Assembly (NCBI GenBank): GCA_031386065.1
Contig: JANNBZ010000108.1
Coordinates: forward strand, 1 to 13,102
Direction: 5' to 3'
DNA from: JANYJJ01 sp031386065
GTDB lineage: Bacteria > Pseudomonadota > Gammaproteobacteria > Burkholderiales > Burkholderiaceae_C
DNA length: 13,102 bases
A program made the position numbers and the translations under genes. Shown here piece after piece: positions 6,529 to 13,102 of the stretch; positions within the stretch are counted from its first letter, which is position 1; every line of letters begins with the position of its first letter. Under the pieces are notes generated by a model, which was not told where the DNA came from, searched no databases, and saw nothing but the letters and a program-made list of their open reading frames with translations.

Positions 6529-7755
6529 GTGGCTGGCTTCAAGAGTTTCCTGAAATCGGGCCACGCGCCCACGTTGTTCGCGTCGTTTCTGTACTTCACG
6601 TTCTCCTGCTGCATCTGGGTGCTCAACGGGGCGATGGCGCCGTTCATCAGCGAAACCTTCCAGCTCAGCGCCGCGCAAAAAGGCCTGATGCTGTCGATCC
6701 CCATCTTCGCCGGCGCGCTGATGCGCTTCCCGCTGGGCGTGCTGGCGCAGTACATCGGCCGCAAGAACGCCACCCTGGTCGAGATGGGCCTGATCGCCGT
6801 GGCCATGCTGTACGGCTTCTTCATGGTGCACAGCTTCAACGACCTGCTGGCGATGGGCGTGTTGCTGGGCATCGCCGGGGCCAGCTTCGGGGTCGCGCTG
6901 TCGCTGGGCTCGGGCTCGTTCCCGCCGCGCCACAAGGGCTTGGCGATGGGTCTGGTGGGCGCCGGCAACGTGGGCACCGCGCTGTCGGTGCTGGTGGCGC
7001 CGCCGCTGGCGCAGGCCTTCGGCTGGCAGTCGGTGTACGGCTTCGCGGCCGCTGCCATCGCGCTGCCGATGGTGGTGATGATCGTGTTCGCGAAAGAGCC
7101 ACCCGACCGTGACACGCACGCCAGCCTGCGCGAGCACGTGGCCTGCCTGTTCGAGAAAGACGGTTGGGCCTTCAGCCTGATCTACGCCATCACCTTCGGC
7201 GGCTTCATCGGCCTGGCCACCTTCTTGCCGACCTACTACTTCGACCAGTTCCACGTCAGCAAGGTGCAGGCCGGTCAGTTGACGATGCTGGCGGCGTTCA
7301 TGGGCGCGTCGGTGCGCATCTTCGGCGGCTGGATCTCCGACCGCTGGGGCGGCATCAACACGCTCAGCACGGTGCTGCTGATCGTGATGGTCACGCTGGT
7401 GATGTGCGGCCTGGCCAGCGCCTCGCTGGTGCTGACCACCCTGCTCTTCATGCTGTGCTTCGCGGCGCTGGGCGCGGGCAACGGCGCGCTGTTTCAGCTG
7501 GTGCCGTTGCGCTGGCCGCTGAGCACGGCGGTGGCCGGTTCGATGATCGGCGAGGTCGGCGCGCTCGGCGGTGGGCTGGTGCCCAACGCGATGGGTTTGT
7601 CGAAGCAGTACACCGGCACCTACCTGTGGGGTTTCGTGCTGTTCGCGGTGCTGGCGGTGGCGGTGCTGCTGATGATGCGGCGCATGCAGATCCGCTGGAC
7701 GCGGACCTGGGCCGAACGCGGCGGGCGCGCGCGGCTGGCGGTGGCCGTGTCGTGA
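6529..7755 (+). CDS. narK: NarK/NasA-family nitrate (nitrite) MFS transporter
   Basis: A 408-residue, 12-helix major facilitator protein of the nitrate/nitrite porter family. Both nitrate signatures are present: GLVGAGNVGTALSVL (about 141-155) and GAGNGALFQLVP (about 315-326). So are the two membrane arginines that bind the anion in this family (Arg66 in LMRFPLG, Arg263 in SVRIFGGWISDRWGG). With nirB nearby, the likely job is nitrate uptake for assimilation; transport of nitrite is also possible. The frame is open upstream to an ATG at 6421. I chose GTG 6529 because GAGGA lies 5 nt upstream, the N-terminus then begins with the family-like AGFKSFLKSGHAPTLFASFLYF-type text, and the sigma-54 start site lies after 6421. 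The gene converges on the hydrolase gene. Confidence 0.9.
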   Translation: MAGFKSFLKSGHAPTLFASFLYFTFSCCIWVLNGAMAPFISETFQLSAAQKGLMLSIPIFAGALMRFPLGVLAQYIGRKNATLVEMGLIAVAMLYGFFMVHSFNDLLAMGVLLGIAGASFGVALSLGSGSFPPRHKGLAMGLVGAGNVGTALSVLVAPPLAQAFGWQSVYGFAAAAIALPMVVMIVFAKEPPDRDTHASLREHVACLFEKDGWAFSLIYAITFGGFIGLATFLPTYYFDQFHVSKVQAGQLTMLAAFMGASVRIFGGWISDRWGGINTLSTVLLIVMVTLVMCGLASASLVLTTLLFMLCFAALGAGNGALFQLVPLRWPLSTAVAGSMIGEVGALGGGLVPNAMGLSKQYTGTYLWGFVLFAVLAVAVLLMMRRMQIRWTRTWAERGGRARLAVAVS

Positions 7756-7832
7756 ACCGGACTCGCGAGGGATGGCGACCGCGCCGCTTTGCGCAGTCGC
7801 GGCGGCCAGATCGGCAAGCGCCGGTCGCGATC

Positions 7833-7859
7833 GACCTGCGCTGGACAGCTTCGCAGGTC
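7833..7859. terminator. Hairpin between convergent narK and hydrolase genes
   Basis: GACCTGCG (7833-7840) and CGCAGGTC (7852-7859) are perfect 8-bp arms around an 11-nt loop. They lie 15 nt past the hydrolase stop (- strand) and about 77 nt past the narK stop. A shorter overlapping dyad, GGTCG-CGAT-CGACC (7823-7836), could form an alternative stem. No U tract follows, so a bidirectional terminator role is inferred from position. Confidence 0.5.
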
Positions 7860-7874
7860 CTTCGCTGCGTCGGC

Positions 7875-8864
7875 TCAGGCCTTGACGAACGCGAGCAGAT
7901 CCGCGTTGAACTGCTCCTGGTGGGTGCTGGCAAGACCGTGAGGCGCGCCGGCATAGACCTTCAACGTCGAACCCTTGACGAGCTTGGCCGCCAGCATCGC
8001 CGAGTTGGCGATCGGCACGATCTGGTCGTCGTCGCCATGAACGATCAAGGTGGGGACGTTGATCTTCTTCAGGTCTTCAGTGAAGTCGGTCTCGGAAAAC
8101 TGCTTGATGCAATCCAGTTCGGCCTTGAGCGAACCTTGCATCCCCATGAACCAGAACGAATCCTTCAGGCCTTGCGAAACCTTGGCCCCCGGCCGGTTGG
8201 CGCCGTAGAACGGAACCGTCAGGTCTTTGAAGAACTGCGAGCGATCGGCGCGCACGCCCGCGCGGATGCCGTCAAACACCTCCATCGGCAGGCCGCCGGG
8301 GTTGGCGGCGGTCTTCAGCATGATGGGTGGCACGGCGCCCAGCAGCACCGCCTTGCCAACCCGCTTGGTGCCGTGTCGGCCGATGTAGCGCGCCACTTCA
8401 CCGCCACCCGTCGAGTGGCCCACCAGCACAGCGTCTTTCAGGTCCAGCGTTTCGATGAGGGTGGCCAGATCGTCGGCGTAGGTGTCCATGTCGTTGCCGT
8501 TCCAGGGCTGGCCGGACCTTCCGTGCCCGCGCCGATCGTGGGCGATGGCACGGTAGCCGCGCTCGGCCAGGTACACCATCTGGCCTTCCCAGGCGTCGGC
8601 CGTGAGGGGCCAGCCGTGCGAGAAGACGACGGGGCGGCCGGTGCCCCAGTCCTTGTAATAAATCTGCGTGCCGTCTTTGGTGGTGATGGTGTTGGCAGTC
8701 GGTTTGCCATGCGCATGGCCCGGCGCGGCCGGCTTGCCCGAGGGCCGTTTGTCGGCGGCGATCGCTGCGGCCGGCAGCCCGATGGAGGCCGCGACGGCGA
8801 CGCTGTTCAGCAGGAGGTTTCGGCGCGACGGAATTGCGCTGGATGAAGGCTTTTGTGCGGACAT
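7875..8864 (-). CDS. Alpha/beta hydrolase, non-heme chloroperoxidase type, with twin-arginine signal
   Basis: A 329-residue precursor. The N-terminus has a Tat-like signal (SRRNLLLNSVAVAASIGLP, Arg14-Arg15, then Ala-rich to about 37) and a Pro/His linker. The catalytic domain (about 58-329) is a perhydrolase/chloroperoxidase-like alpha/beta hydrolase: oxyanion region FSHGWPL (81-87), nucleophile elbow GHSTGGG with Ser151, acid residue in HGDDDQIVP (about Asp280), and His309 in GAPHGLAS. Family members hydrolyse esters and can form peracids from carboxylates and peroxide; halogenation in vitro is a side reaction. Export to the periplasm is unusual, because many relatives are cytoplasmic. The ATG at 8864 has AGGA 9 nt upstream, overlapping the ohrR stop. 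An 11-bp gap to ohrR shows an operon, linking the enzyme to organic peroxide or related stress. Confidence 0.88.
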   Translation of the reverse strand: MSAQKPSSSAIPSRRNLLLNSVAVAASIGLPAAAIAADKRPSGKPAAPGHAHGKPTANTITTKDGTQIYYKDWGTGRPVVFSHGWPLTADAWEGQMVYLAERGYRAIAHDRRGHGRSGQPWNGNDMDTYADDLATLIETLDLKDAVLVGHSTGGGEVARYIGRHGTKRVGKAVLLGAVPPIMLKTAANPGGLPMEVFDGIRAGVRADRSQFFKDLTVPFYGANRPGAKVSQGLKDSFWFMGMQGSLKAELDCIKQFSETDFTEDLKKINVPTLIVHGDDDQIVPIANSAMLAAKLVKGSTLKVYAGAPHGLASTHQEQFNADLLAFVKA

Positions 8865-8875
8865 TTCTGTTGATC

Positions 8876-9427
8876 CTATGGGCGGGTTGACGATGTTGAG
8901 GGAGTTGCTGGCGATGGCGCCTGCGCGCTGCTCTGCAGTGCAGCGCGCAAGCGTTTCAGGCTGCGCATGAGCACCTGAATCTGGTCGTCGGTGCACTGGG
9001 TGGCACAGGCGATTTGTTGGTTCACGGCGCGTGCGCGCTCGCCCAGCTGCAGGCCCGCCGGCGTCAGAGAGATCAGCACCGAGCGGTCGTCGGCAGGGCT
9101 GCGGCGGCGTTCCACCCAACCCAGCGCCGTGAGTTTGCGAACCAGCGGCACGAGCGTTCCGGAGTCCAGTGCCACCCGCTCGCCGAGCGCACCGGCGCTG
9201 AGTTCCGCGTGTTCCCACAGCGCCAGCATCACGATGTATTGCGGGTAGGTCAGCCCCAGCGGCGCCAGCAAGGGCCGATAGACCTTGGTCATCGCGAGCG
9301 ACGTGGCGTACAGCGTGAAGCACAACTGGTTGTCCAGAGACAAGGTGTTGGCGTTGCGGGTGACGCGAGTCTCGGCGGCGCGCCGGGTGGGTTTCGACAT
9401 GGACGACAGGTGCGCAGAGCGAGTCAT
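8876..9427 (-). CDS. ohrR: OhrR-type MarR-family redox-sensing repressor
   Basis: A 183-residue winged-helix regulator. Residues 31-72 read LDNQLCFTLYATSLAMTKVY...GLTYPQY..MLALWE, the diagnostic OhrR segment. Cys36 is the peroxide-sensing cysteine, and Tyr40 and Tyr50 match its conserved tyrosine partners. The DNA-binding helices (about 78-106, ALGERVALDSGTLVPLVRKL) and the wing (ERRRSPADDRSVLISLT) follow. Cys141 and Cys145 could be the resolving partner of a two-cysteine type OhrR, as in Xanthomonas. The C-terminus has an extra Ser/Thr/Pro tail. The ATG at 9427 has AAGG 8 nt upstream; an upstream TTG at 9460 is less likely. OhrR represses peroxide-detoxifying genes until oxidised by organic hydroperoxides. 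No ohr/osmC gene lies beside it in this window; the co-transcribed gene is the exported hydrolase. Confidence 0.88.
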   Translation of the reverse strand: MTRSAHLSSMSKPTRRAAETRVTRNANTLSLDNQLCFTLYATSLAMTKVYRPLLAPLGLTYPQYIVMLALWEHAELSAGALGERVALDSGTLVPLVRKLTALGWVERRRSPADDRSVLISLTPAGLQLGERARAVNQQIACATQCTDDQIQVLMRSLKRLRAALQSSAQAPSPATPSTSSTRP

Positions 9428-9452
9428 TGCTTGAACCTTGAGCGATAAGAAA

Positions 9453-9496
9453 TTGTACAACTATATTTTATACAAGATAAAAGCCCTGCTCTGCAA
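9453..9496 (-). promoter_or_regulatory. ohrR promoter with overlapping inverted-repeat operator
   Basis: On the - strand, TTGCAG (9491-9496), an 18-bp spacer and TATAAA (9467-9472) form a sigma-70-like promoter with a start near 9460, about 33 nt before the ATG. Over the -10 and start site lie TTGTA (9453-9457) and TACAA (9471-9475) as an outer inverted repeat, plus the 8-bp palindrome TTGTACAA (9453-9460). Known OhrR operators are AT-rich with TACAAT/ATTGTA elements, so this fits autoregulation. It is the most AT-rich segment of the surrounding region. Confidence 0.65.
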
Positions 9497-9687
9497 CTGG
9501 CAGTACCGGACTGCGGCATCGGCAGCAGCTTCCGGGCAGCGTCGACGCGCCACTTCTTTTTCCGCGCGACCGAGTCCAGCACGATGCGGTGGTTTTCGTC
9601 GGTGCGGGGCTCTCGCACCGCGCAGTGCGTACCGTGCCTATTGCAACGCCGCGAGTGCGGACGACTCGGCGGTCGCCTGACGACCCC
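9497..9687. other. Non-coding gap between the kinase gene and the ohrR promoter
   Basis: I see no convincing gene here. The open frames lack family resemblance and good ribosome sites. A hairpin with 7-bp arms (CGGTGCG at 9600-9606, CGCACCG at 9614-9620) lies about 68 nt past the stop of the - strand phosphatase-kinase gene. It could be its terminator, but no U tract follows. Confidence 0.4.
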
Positions 9688-11421
9688 TCACCTCGGCAGG
9701 AACAGCAACCAAAAGACCAACAGCACATTCACCAGCACCGACACAGCCAGCGCAATCCGCCACAGTGCGGTCGGGTCCCGGGCCACCAGCGACGAAGCAG
9801 CCTGCGCCGACAACGGTCGCGACGCGCCCCGCTGCAGCGCCAGCATCAGTTCTTCGGCGGTCTCGAAGCGCTGCTTCTTGTCGCGCGCCACCGCCTTCAG
9901 CACGATGTGGTCGAGCCAGATCGGCACCGCCGGCCGCAGCCGCGACGGCGGCTTGGGATCGCGCCGGAAGGCCAGCTTCTGGTACGGCTCGATCTCGCCG
10001 TACGGCAGGTGGCCGGTCAGCAACTTGTACAGCGTGACACCCAGCGCGAACAGGTCGGTCTGCGCGTCGACCGGCGCGTCGTCCCACAGCTCGGGGTTCA
10101 TGTAGCTGGGCGTGCCGGCGTGCAGCTCGCGCTGCTCCACCGGCTCGTGGCCGGACAGCGCCACGCCCAGGTCGAGCAGGCGCAACTGGCCGTCGTCGCC
10201 GAGGTGCAGGTTGGCGGGTTTCACGTCGCGGTGCACCACGCCCAGCCGGTGCAGCCGGCCCAGCGCGCGGGCCGCTGACAGGCCCCACGTGACCACGCTG
10301 GCCACGTCGGCCACGCCCATTCCCTGTGTGCCGTGCGGCCCGGTTTGCTGCGACAGCAACTGCTCCAGCGTGACCCCCGCATGCCAGTCGTACAGCAGGT
10401 AGAAGGCGCTGGCGCCGCGCACCTCGTGGATGCGCACAAAGCCTTCGTCGGCACGCACCCCCATGCGCTCGCTGACGCGCGCGCTGAGCCATGCTTCATG
10501 CGCCAGCATGGCGCGCTCTTGTGGGTCGCCGGCGCGTGCGGGGTGCAACGTCTTCAGTGCCTTCAGCGCCCGGGTGGACTGGTCGCGCACCTGGTACAGC
10601 AAGTGAACGCCGGTGTCGGCCACCAGCGCGGTGACGAAGCAGGCGTCGATCACGTCGCCCACTTTCATTCGCGGTGGCACCGGCAGGTGGCGGCTGCGCT
10701 GCAGCGCGTCTTCGAGCCGCGATGCGGCCAGGCCGCGCACCCGCACCACCAGCGCGGTCGCGTTGTCTTGCGTGCCGGCCGCCACCGCCGCCTGCACCAG
10801 CGCCTGGCTGGCCTGCTGCGCGCTGCCCTGCGCGGCCAGCGCCACGATCTGCGCTTGCGGCAGGCGGCCATGCACGCCGTCGGACAGCAGCACGAAGGCG
10901 TCGCCGGGGTGCAGTTCGCCTTGCAGGTAATCGACGCGCACCGCGTCATCCTGGCCCATCGCGCGCGTCAGGCGACTGCGCAGGTCGGGGTGGTCAAGGC
11001 AGTGGTCTTGCGTGAGCGCGCGGCACTCGGTGCCGCGCAGCAGGTAGGCGCGCGTGTCGCCCACGTGGGCCAGCGTCCAGCTCTGGCCGCGCAGCGCCAG
11101 CGCCGTCAACGTGCTCATGGCCGCGCTGGCGTTGCGGCGGTTGTGGCCGGCGAGCCAGCCGTTCTGCGCGCTGATGATGCGGTCGAGCACGACCGTGGTG
11201 TCCCAGGTGGGCGGCGCGGCGAAGAAGTCTTCGACCAGGGCCATCACGCTGGTCTGCGCGGCCATGCGGCCGCCGCCGCCGGCCGACACGCCATCGGCAA
11301 TGGCCGCGATGAAGCCCAGCGCCTCTTCGTGCGGCGCAGGCCGCTGCGAGGCGGCGAAGTCCTGGTTCTCTGTGCGCGGGCCGCGTTCGCTGGCGTGGCC
11401 GATGTCAACGTCGAAAGTCAT
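9688..11421 (-). CDS. Bifunctional PP2C-type phosphatase / Ser-Thr kinase, membrane-anchored
   Basis: A 577-residue fusion. Residues 1-230 form a PP2C phosphatase with metal-binding motifs GPRTENQD (14-21), ADGVSAGGGG (42-51), VGDTRAYLLRG (120-130), LLSDGVHG (178-185) and TQDNAT (217-222). Residues about 252-530 form a Hanks-type kinase: Lys287 (ALKAL), catalytic loop HRDVKPAN (397-404, Asp399, Asn404), DLG in place of DFG (417-419), and GTPSYMNPE (436-444). The glycine-rich loop is hard to see. A single C-terminal membrane helix (about 551-575) would hold both domains on the cytoplasmic side. From memory, similar fusions sit beside nitrate transporter and nirB genes in other Burkholderiales, so a role in controlling nitrate assimilation by phosphorylation is likely but unproven. 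The gene is divergent from nirB, with 186 bp between start codons. No clear Shine-Dalgarno precedes the ATG. Confidence 0.92.
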   Translation of the reverse strand: MTFDVDIGHASERGPRTENQDFAASQRPAPHEEALGFIAAIADGVSAGGGGRMAAQTSVMALVEDFFAAPPTWDTTVVLDRIISAQNGWLAGHNRRNASAAMSTLTALALRGQSWTLAHVGDTRAYLLRGTECRALTQDHCLDHPDLRSRLTRAMGQDDAVRVDYLQGELHPGDAFVLLSDGVHGRLPQAQIVALAAQGSAQQASQALVQAAVAAGTQDNATALVVRVRGLAASRLEDALQRSRHLPVPPRMKVGDVIDACFVTALVADTGVHLLYQVRDQSTRALKALKTLHPARAGDPQERAMLAHEAWLSARVSERMGVRADEGFVRIHEVRGASAFYLLYDWHAGVTLEQLLSQQTGPHGTQGMGVADVASVVTWGLSAARALGRLHRLGVVHRDVKPANLHLGDDGQLRLLDLGVALSGHEPVEQRELHAGTPSYMNPELWDDAPVDAQTDLFALGVTLYKLLTGHLPYGEIEPYQKLAFRRDPKPPSRLRPAVPIWLDHIVLKAVARDKKQRFETAEELMLALQRGASRPLSAQAASSLVARDPTALWRIALAVSVLVNVLLVFWLLFLPR

Positions 11422-11516
11422 GTCGAAAGGGGTGCAACAGCGAACAAGAGAGGATGAAAGACCACGGCTTCAAAGCAAGATGCCTGCCCGCAAACAGTGC
11501 GCGAACACCCGATTCA

Positions 11517-11530
11517 GCACCAACATGTGG
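11517..11530. promoter_or_regulatory. NtrC-like half site upstream of nirB
   Basis: GCACCAACATGTGG resembles the left half and centre of enteric NtrC sites (GCACC-N5-GGTGC), but the right half is imperfect. It lies 20 bases upstream of the sigma-54 -24 element. A second GGTGCA half-site occurs at 11431-11436, at the usual upstream distance. Both are weak, degenerate matches. Confidence 0.3.
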
Positions 11531-11550
11531 CCAAAAGCCAGTGCCGCCGC

Positions 11551-11566
11551 TGGCCCCTCAATTGCT
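11551..11566 (+). promoter_or_regulatory. Candidate sigma-54 (RpoN) promoter of nirB
   Basis: TGGCCCCTCAATTGCT matches TGGCACG-N4-TTGCW. The invariant GG (11552-11553) and GC (11564-11565) have the exact spacing, and the -12 box TTGCT is perfect. The start site would be near 11577, giving a leader of about 30 nt before the ATG at 11608. Confidence 0.72.
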
Positions 11567-11607
11567 TGATTGGTGCATTGCAAAATGTTTCGACCGAGGG
11601 CGGGTGC

Positions 11608-13102
11608 ATGAAGAAGATGAAGCTGGTGATGGTGGGCAACGGCATGGCCGGTGTGCGCACGCTCGAAGAACTGCTGAAGATCGCACCCGATCTGTACGAC
11701 ATCAGCGTCTTCGGCGCCGAGCCGCACCCCAACTACAACCGCATCCTGCTGAGCCCGGTGCTGGCCGGCGAGCAGACGCTGGACGAGATCGTGCTGAACC
11801 CGCTGTCCTGGTACACCGACAACCACATCACGCTGCACCTGGGCAAGAAGGTGGTCAACGTGAACCGCAGCCGCCGCGTGGTGATTGCGGAAGACGGCAC
11901 CGAAGAGCCCTACGACCGGCTGCTGCTGGCGACCGGTTCGAACCCCTTCATCCTGCCGGTGCCGGGCAAGGACCTGGACGGCGTGATCGCCTACCGCGAC
12001 ATCAGCGACACCAACACGATGATCGCCGCGGCCCAGAAGTATCAGCACGCGGTCGTCATCGGCGGCGGCCTGCTGGGCCTGGAAGCCGCCAACGGCCTGA
12101 TGCTGCGCGGCATGCAGGTCACCGTGGTGCACATCATGCCGTGGCTGATGGAGCGCCAGCTCGACGAGGTGGCAGGCAAGCTGCTGCAGAAATCGCTGGA
12201 GGATCGCGGCCTGAAATTCATGATCGGCGCGCAAACGCAAGCGCTGATCGGCGACAAGGAAGGTGGCAACAGCGGCCGCGTGATGGCCGTGCAGTTCAAG
12301 GACGGTACGGAGGTGCCGGCCGACCTGGTGGTGATGGCCGCTGGCATCCGCCCCAACACCGAGCTGGCCGAGAAGATCGGCCTGCATTGCAACAAGGGCA
12401 TCGTCGTCAACGACACGATGCAGACCATCACCGACCCGCGCATCTACTCGGTCGGTGAATGCGCCGCGCACCGCGGCATCGCCTACGGCCTGGTGGCGCC
12501 GCTGTTCGAGCAGGGCAAGGTCTGCGCCACGCACCTGGGCCAGTTCGGCATCGGCCGCTACCAGGGATCGCAGACCAGCACCAAGCTCAAGGTCACCGGC
12601 ATCGACCTGTTCAGCGCCGGCAACTTCACCGGCAAGGCGTCGGGCAAGACCGAAGACGCCGACTGCGAAGAGATCGTGATGTCCGACCCCTACGGCGGCG
12701 TCTACAAGAAGCTGGTCATCAAGGACGACAAGCTGATCGGCGCCTGCCTGTACGGCGACACGGTGGATGGCAGCTGGTACTTCAAGCTGCTGCGCGACGG
12801 CCGCAAGATTTCCGACATCCGCGACAAACTGATGTTCGGCGAATCGAACATCGGCGACACCGGCCACGAGGGTCACAGCAAGGCCGCCAGCATGGCGGAC
12901 TCCGACGAAGTCTGCGGCTGCAACGGCGTCAACAAGGGCGCCATCTGCAAGGCCATCAAGGAGAAAGGGCTGTTCACGCTCGACGAGGTGCGCAAGCACA
13001 CCAAGGCCAGCGCCTCGTGCGGTTCTTGCACCGGCCTGGTCGAGCAGTTGCTGATGTTCACCGCGGGCGGCGACTACAGCGCCACGCCCACCAAGAAGGC
13101 CA
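11608..13102 (+). CDS. nirB: Assimilatory NAD(P)H nitrite reductase large subunit, N-terminal 498 residues (3' truncated by window edge)
   Basis: NirB reduces nitrite to ammonium in the cytoplasm using NAD(P)H, FAD, an iron-sulfur centre and siroheme. Visible here are the FAD dinucleotide motif VGNGMAG (9-15), the family segment NYNRILLSPVLAGE (42-55), LLLATGSNPFILPVPG (105-120), the NAD(P) motif IGGGLLGLEAA (151-161), the second FAD motif around IYSVGECAAH (279-288), and the BFD-like [2Fe-2S] domain with Cys436, Cys438, Cys471 and Cys474. The ferredoxin-like and siroheme/4Fe-4S domains, expected in a protein of about 800-860 residues, lie beyond the window. The ATG at 11608 has GAGG 8 nt upstream. 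The sigma-54 promoter and the divergent kinase-phosphatase suggest nitrogen-regulated expression. nirD and an assimilatory nitrate reductase gene are expected next but cannot be seen. Confidence 0.95.
   Translation, partial: MKKMKLVMVGNGMAGVRTLEELLKIAPDLYDISVFGAEPHPNYNRILLSPVLAGEQTLDEIVLNPLSWYTDNHITLHLGKKVVNVNRSRRVVIAEDGTEEPYDRLLLATGSNPFILPVPGKDLDGVIAYRDISDTNTMIAAAQKYQHAVVIGGGLLGLEAANGLMLRGMQVTVVHIMPWLMERQLDEVAGKLLQKSLEDRGLKFMIGAQTQALIGDKEGGNSGRVMAVQFKDGTEVPADLVVMAAGIRPNTELAEKIGLHCNKGIVVNDTMQTITDPRIYSVGECAAHRGIAYGLVAPLFEQGKVCATHLGQFGIGRYQGSQTSTKLKVTGIDLFSAGNFTGKASGKTEDADCEEIVMSDPYGGVYKKLVIKDDKLIGACLYGDTVDGSWYFKLLRDGRKISDIRDKLMFGESNIGDTGHEGHSKAASMADSDEVCGCNGVNKGAICKAIKEKGLFTLDEVRKHTKASASCGSCTGLVEQLLMFTAGGDYSATPTKKA

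Noticed and set aside
4999..7254. Very long - strand open frame (751 codons) running through the outer-membrane protein and nitrate transporter region
   Set aside because: Only its last 144 codons (the LapA-domain protein from the ATG at 5433 with a good ribosome site) look like a real protein. The rest is Arg/His/Gln-rich text antisense or out of frame to real genes, as GC-rich DNA often gives.
7164..8846. 560-codon + strand frame over the narK 3' end and hydrolase gene
   Set aside because: It is a frame-shifted shadow of narK joined to antisense hydrolase sequence, with no recognisable domain.
9424..9728. Small open frames in the gap upstream of ohrR
   Set aside because: They have no recognisable motifs and no supporting ribosome sites, and they overlap the ohrR promoter/operator.
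11558..11570. FNR/Dnr-like box in the nirB promoter (TCAA-TTGC-TTGA)
   Set aside because: The half-sites point the wrong way for the TTGAT-N4-ATCAA consensus, and the sequence is better explained as part of the sigma-54 -12 element.
11470..12999. 509-codon - strand frame antisense to nirB
   Set aside because: The text is Val/Ala/His/Gln-rich and typical of antisense to a GC-rich gene; nirB on the + strand is unambiguous.

Overview
The window is GC-rich DNA with the gene content and protein style of a beta-proteobacterium of the order Burkholderiales (Leptothrix/Rubrivivax/Comamonadaceae-like). This placement rests on recognising protein families by eye, not on a search. I see no phage, insertion sequence, tRNA, rRNA or CRISPR. 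The genes form several short transcription units, and no gene-free stretch exceeds 300 bases (the longest are about 260 and 230 bp).

Left end (1-940, + strand): the 3' end of an EVE-domain protein gene overlaps, by ATGA, a complete TSUP (TauE/SafE) membrane transporter gene. This unit converges on the next block at a strong hairpin that contains the stop codon of the facing gene.

Block 2 (962-6296, - strand, read right to left): an outer-membrane protein of unknown function, a LapA-domain (DUF1049) membrane protein, a small exported His-containing hypothetical protein, a TonB-dependent receptor, and a PAS-GGDEF protein. In the last of these the GGDEF signature is destroyed, but the c-di-GMP inhibitory-site motif is kept.

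Block 3 (6400-13102): a nitrate-assimilation region interrupted by an oxidative-stress pair. A NarK/NasA-type nitrate transporter (+) sits at the left. A bifunctional PP2C phosphatase-Ser/Thr kinase membrane protein (-) is divergent from nirB (+), the assimilatory nitrite reductase large subunit, which runs off the right edge. Both narK and nirB have good sigma-54 (-24/-12) promoter candidates, which points to nitrogen-limitation control. Between narK and the kinase lies a two-gene - strand operon: an OhrR-type (redox-sensing MarR) regulator followed 11 bp later by an alpha/beta hydrolase of the non-heme chloroperoxidase type with a twin-arginine signal. An AT-rich promoter/operator precedes ohrR.

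Most worth following up: the kinase/phosphatase fusion next to nirB with shared sigma-54 logic, the OhrR unit that appears to control a Tat-exported perhydrolase instead of Ohr, and the degenerate GGDEF protein with an intact I-site.
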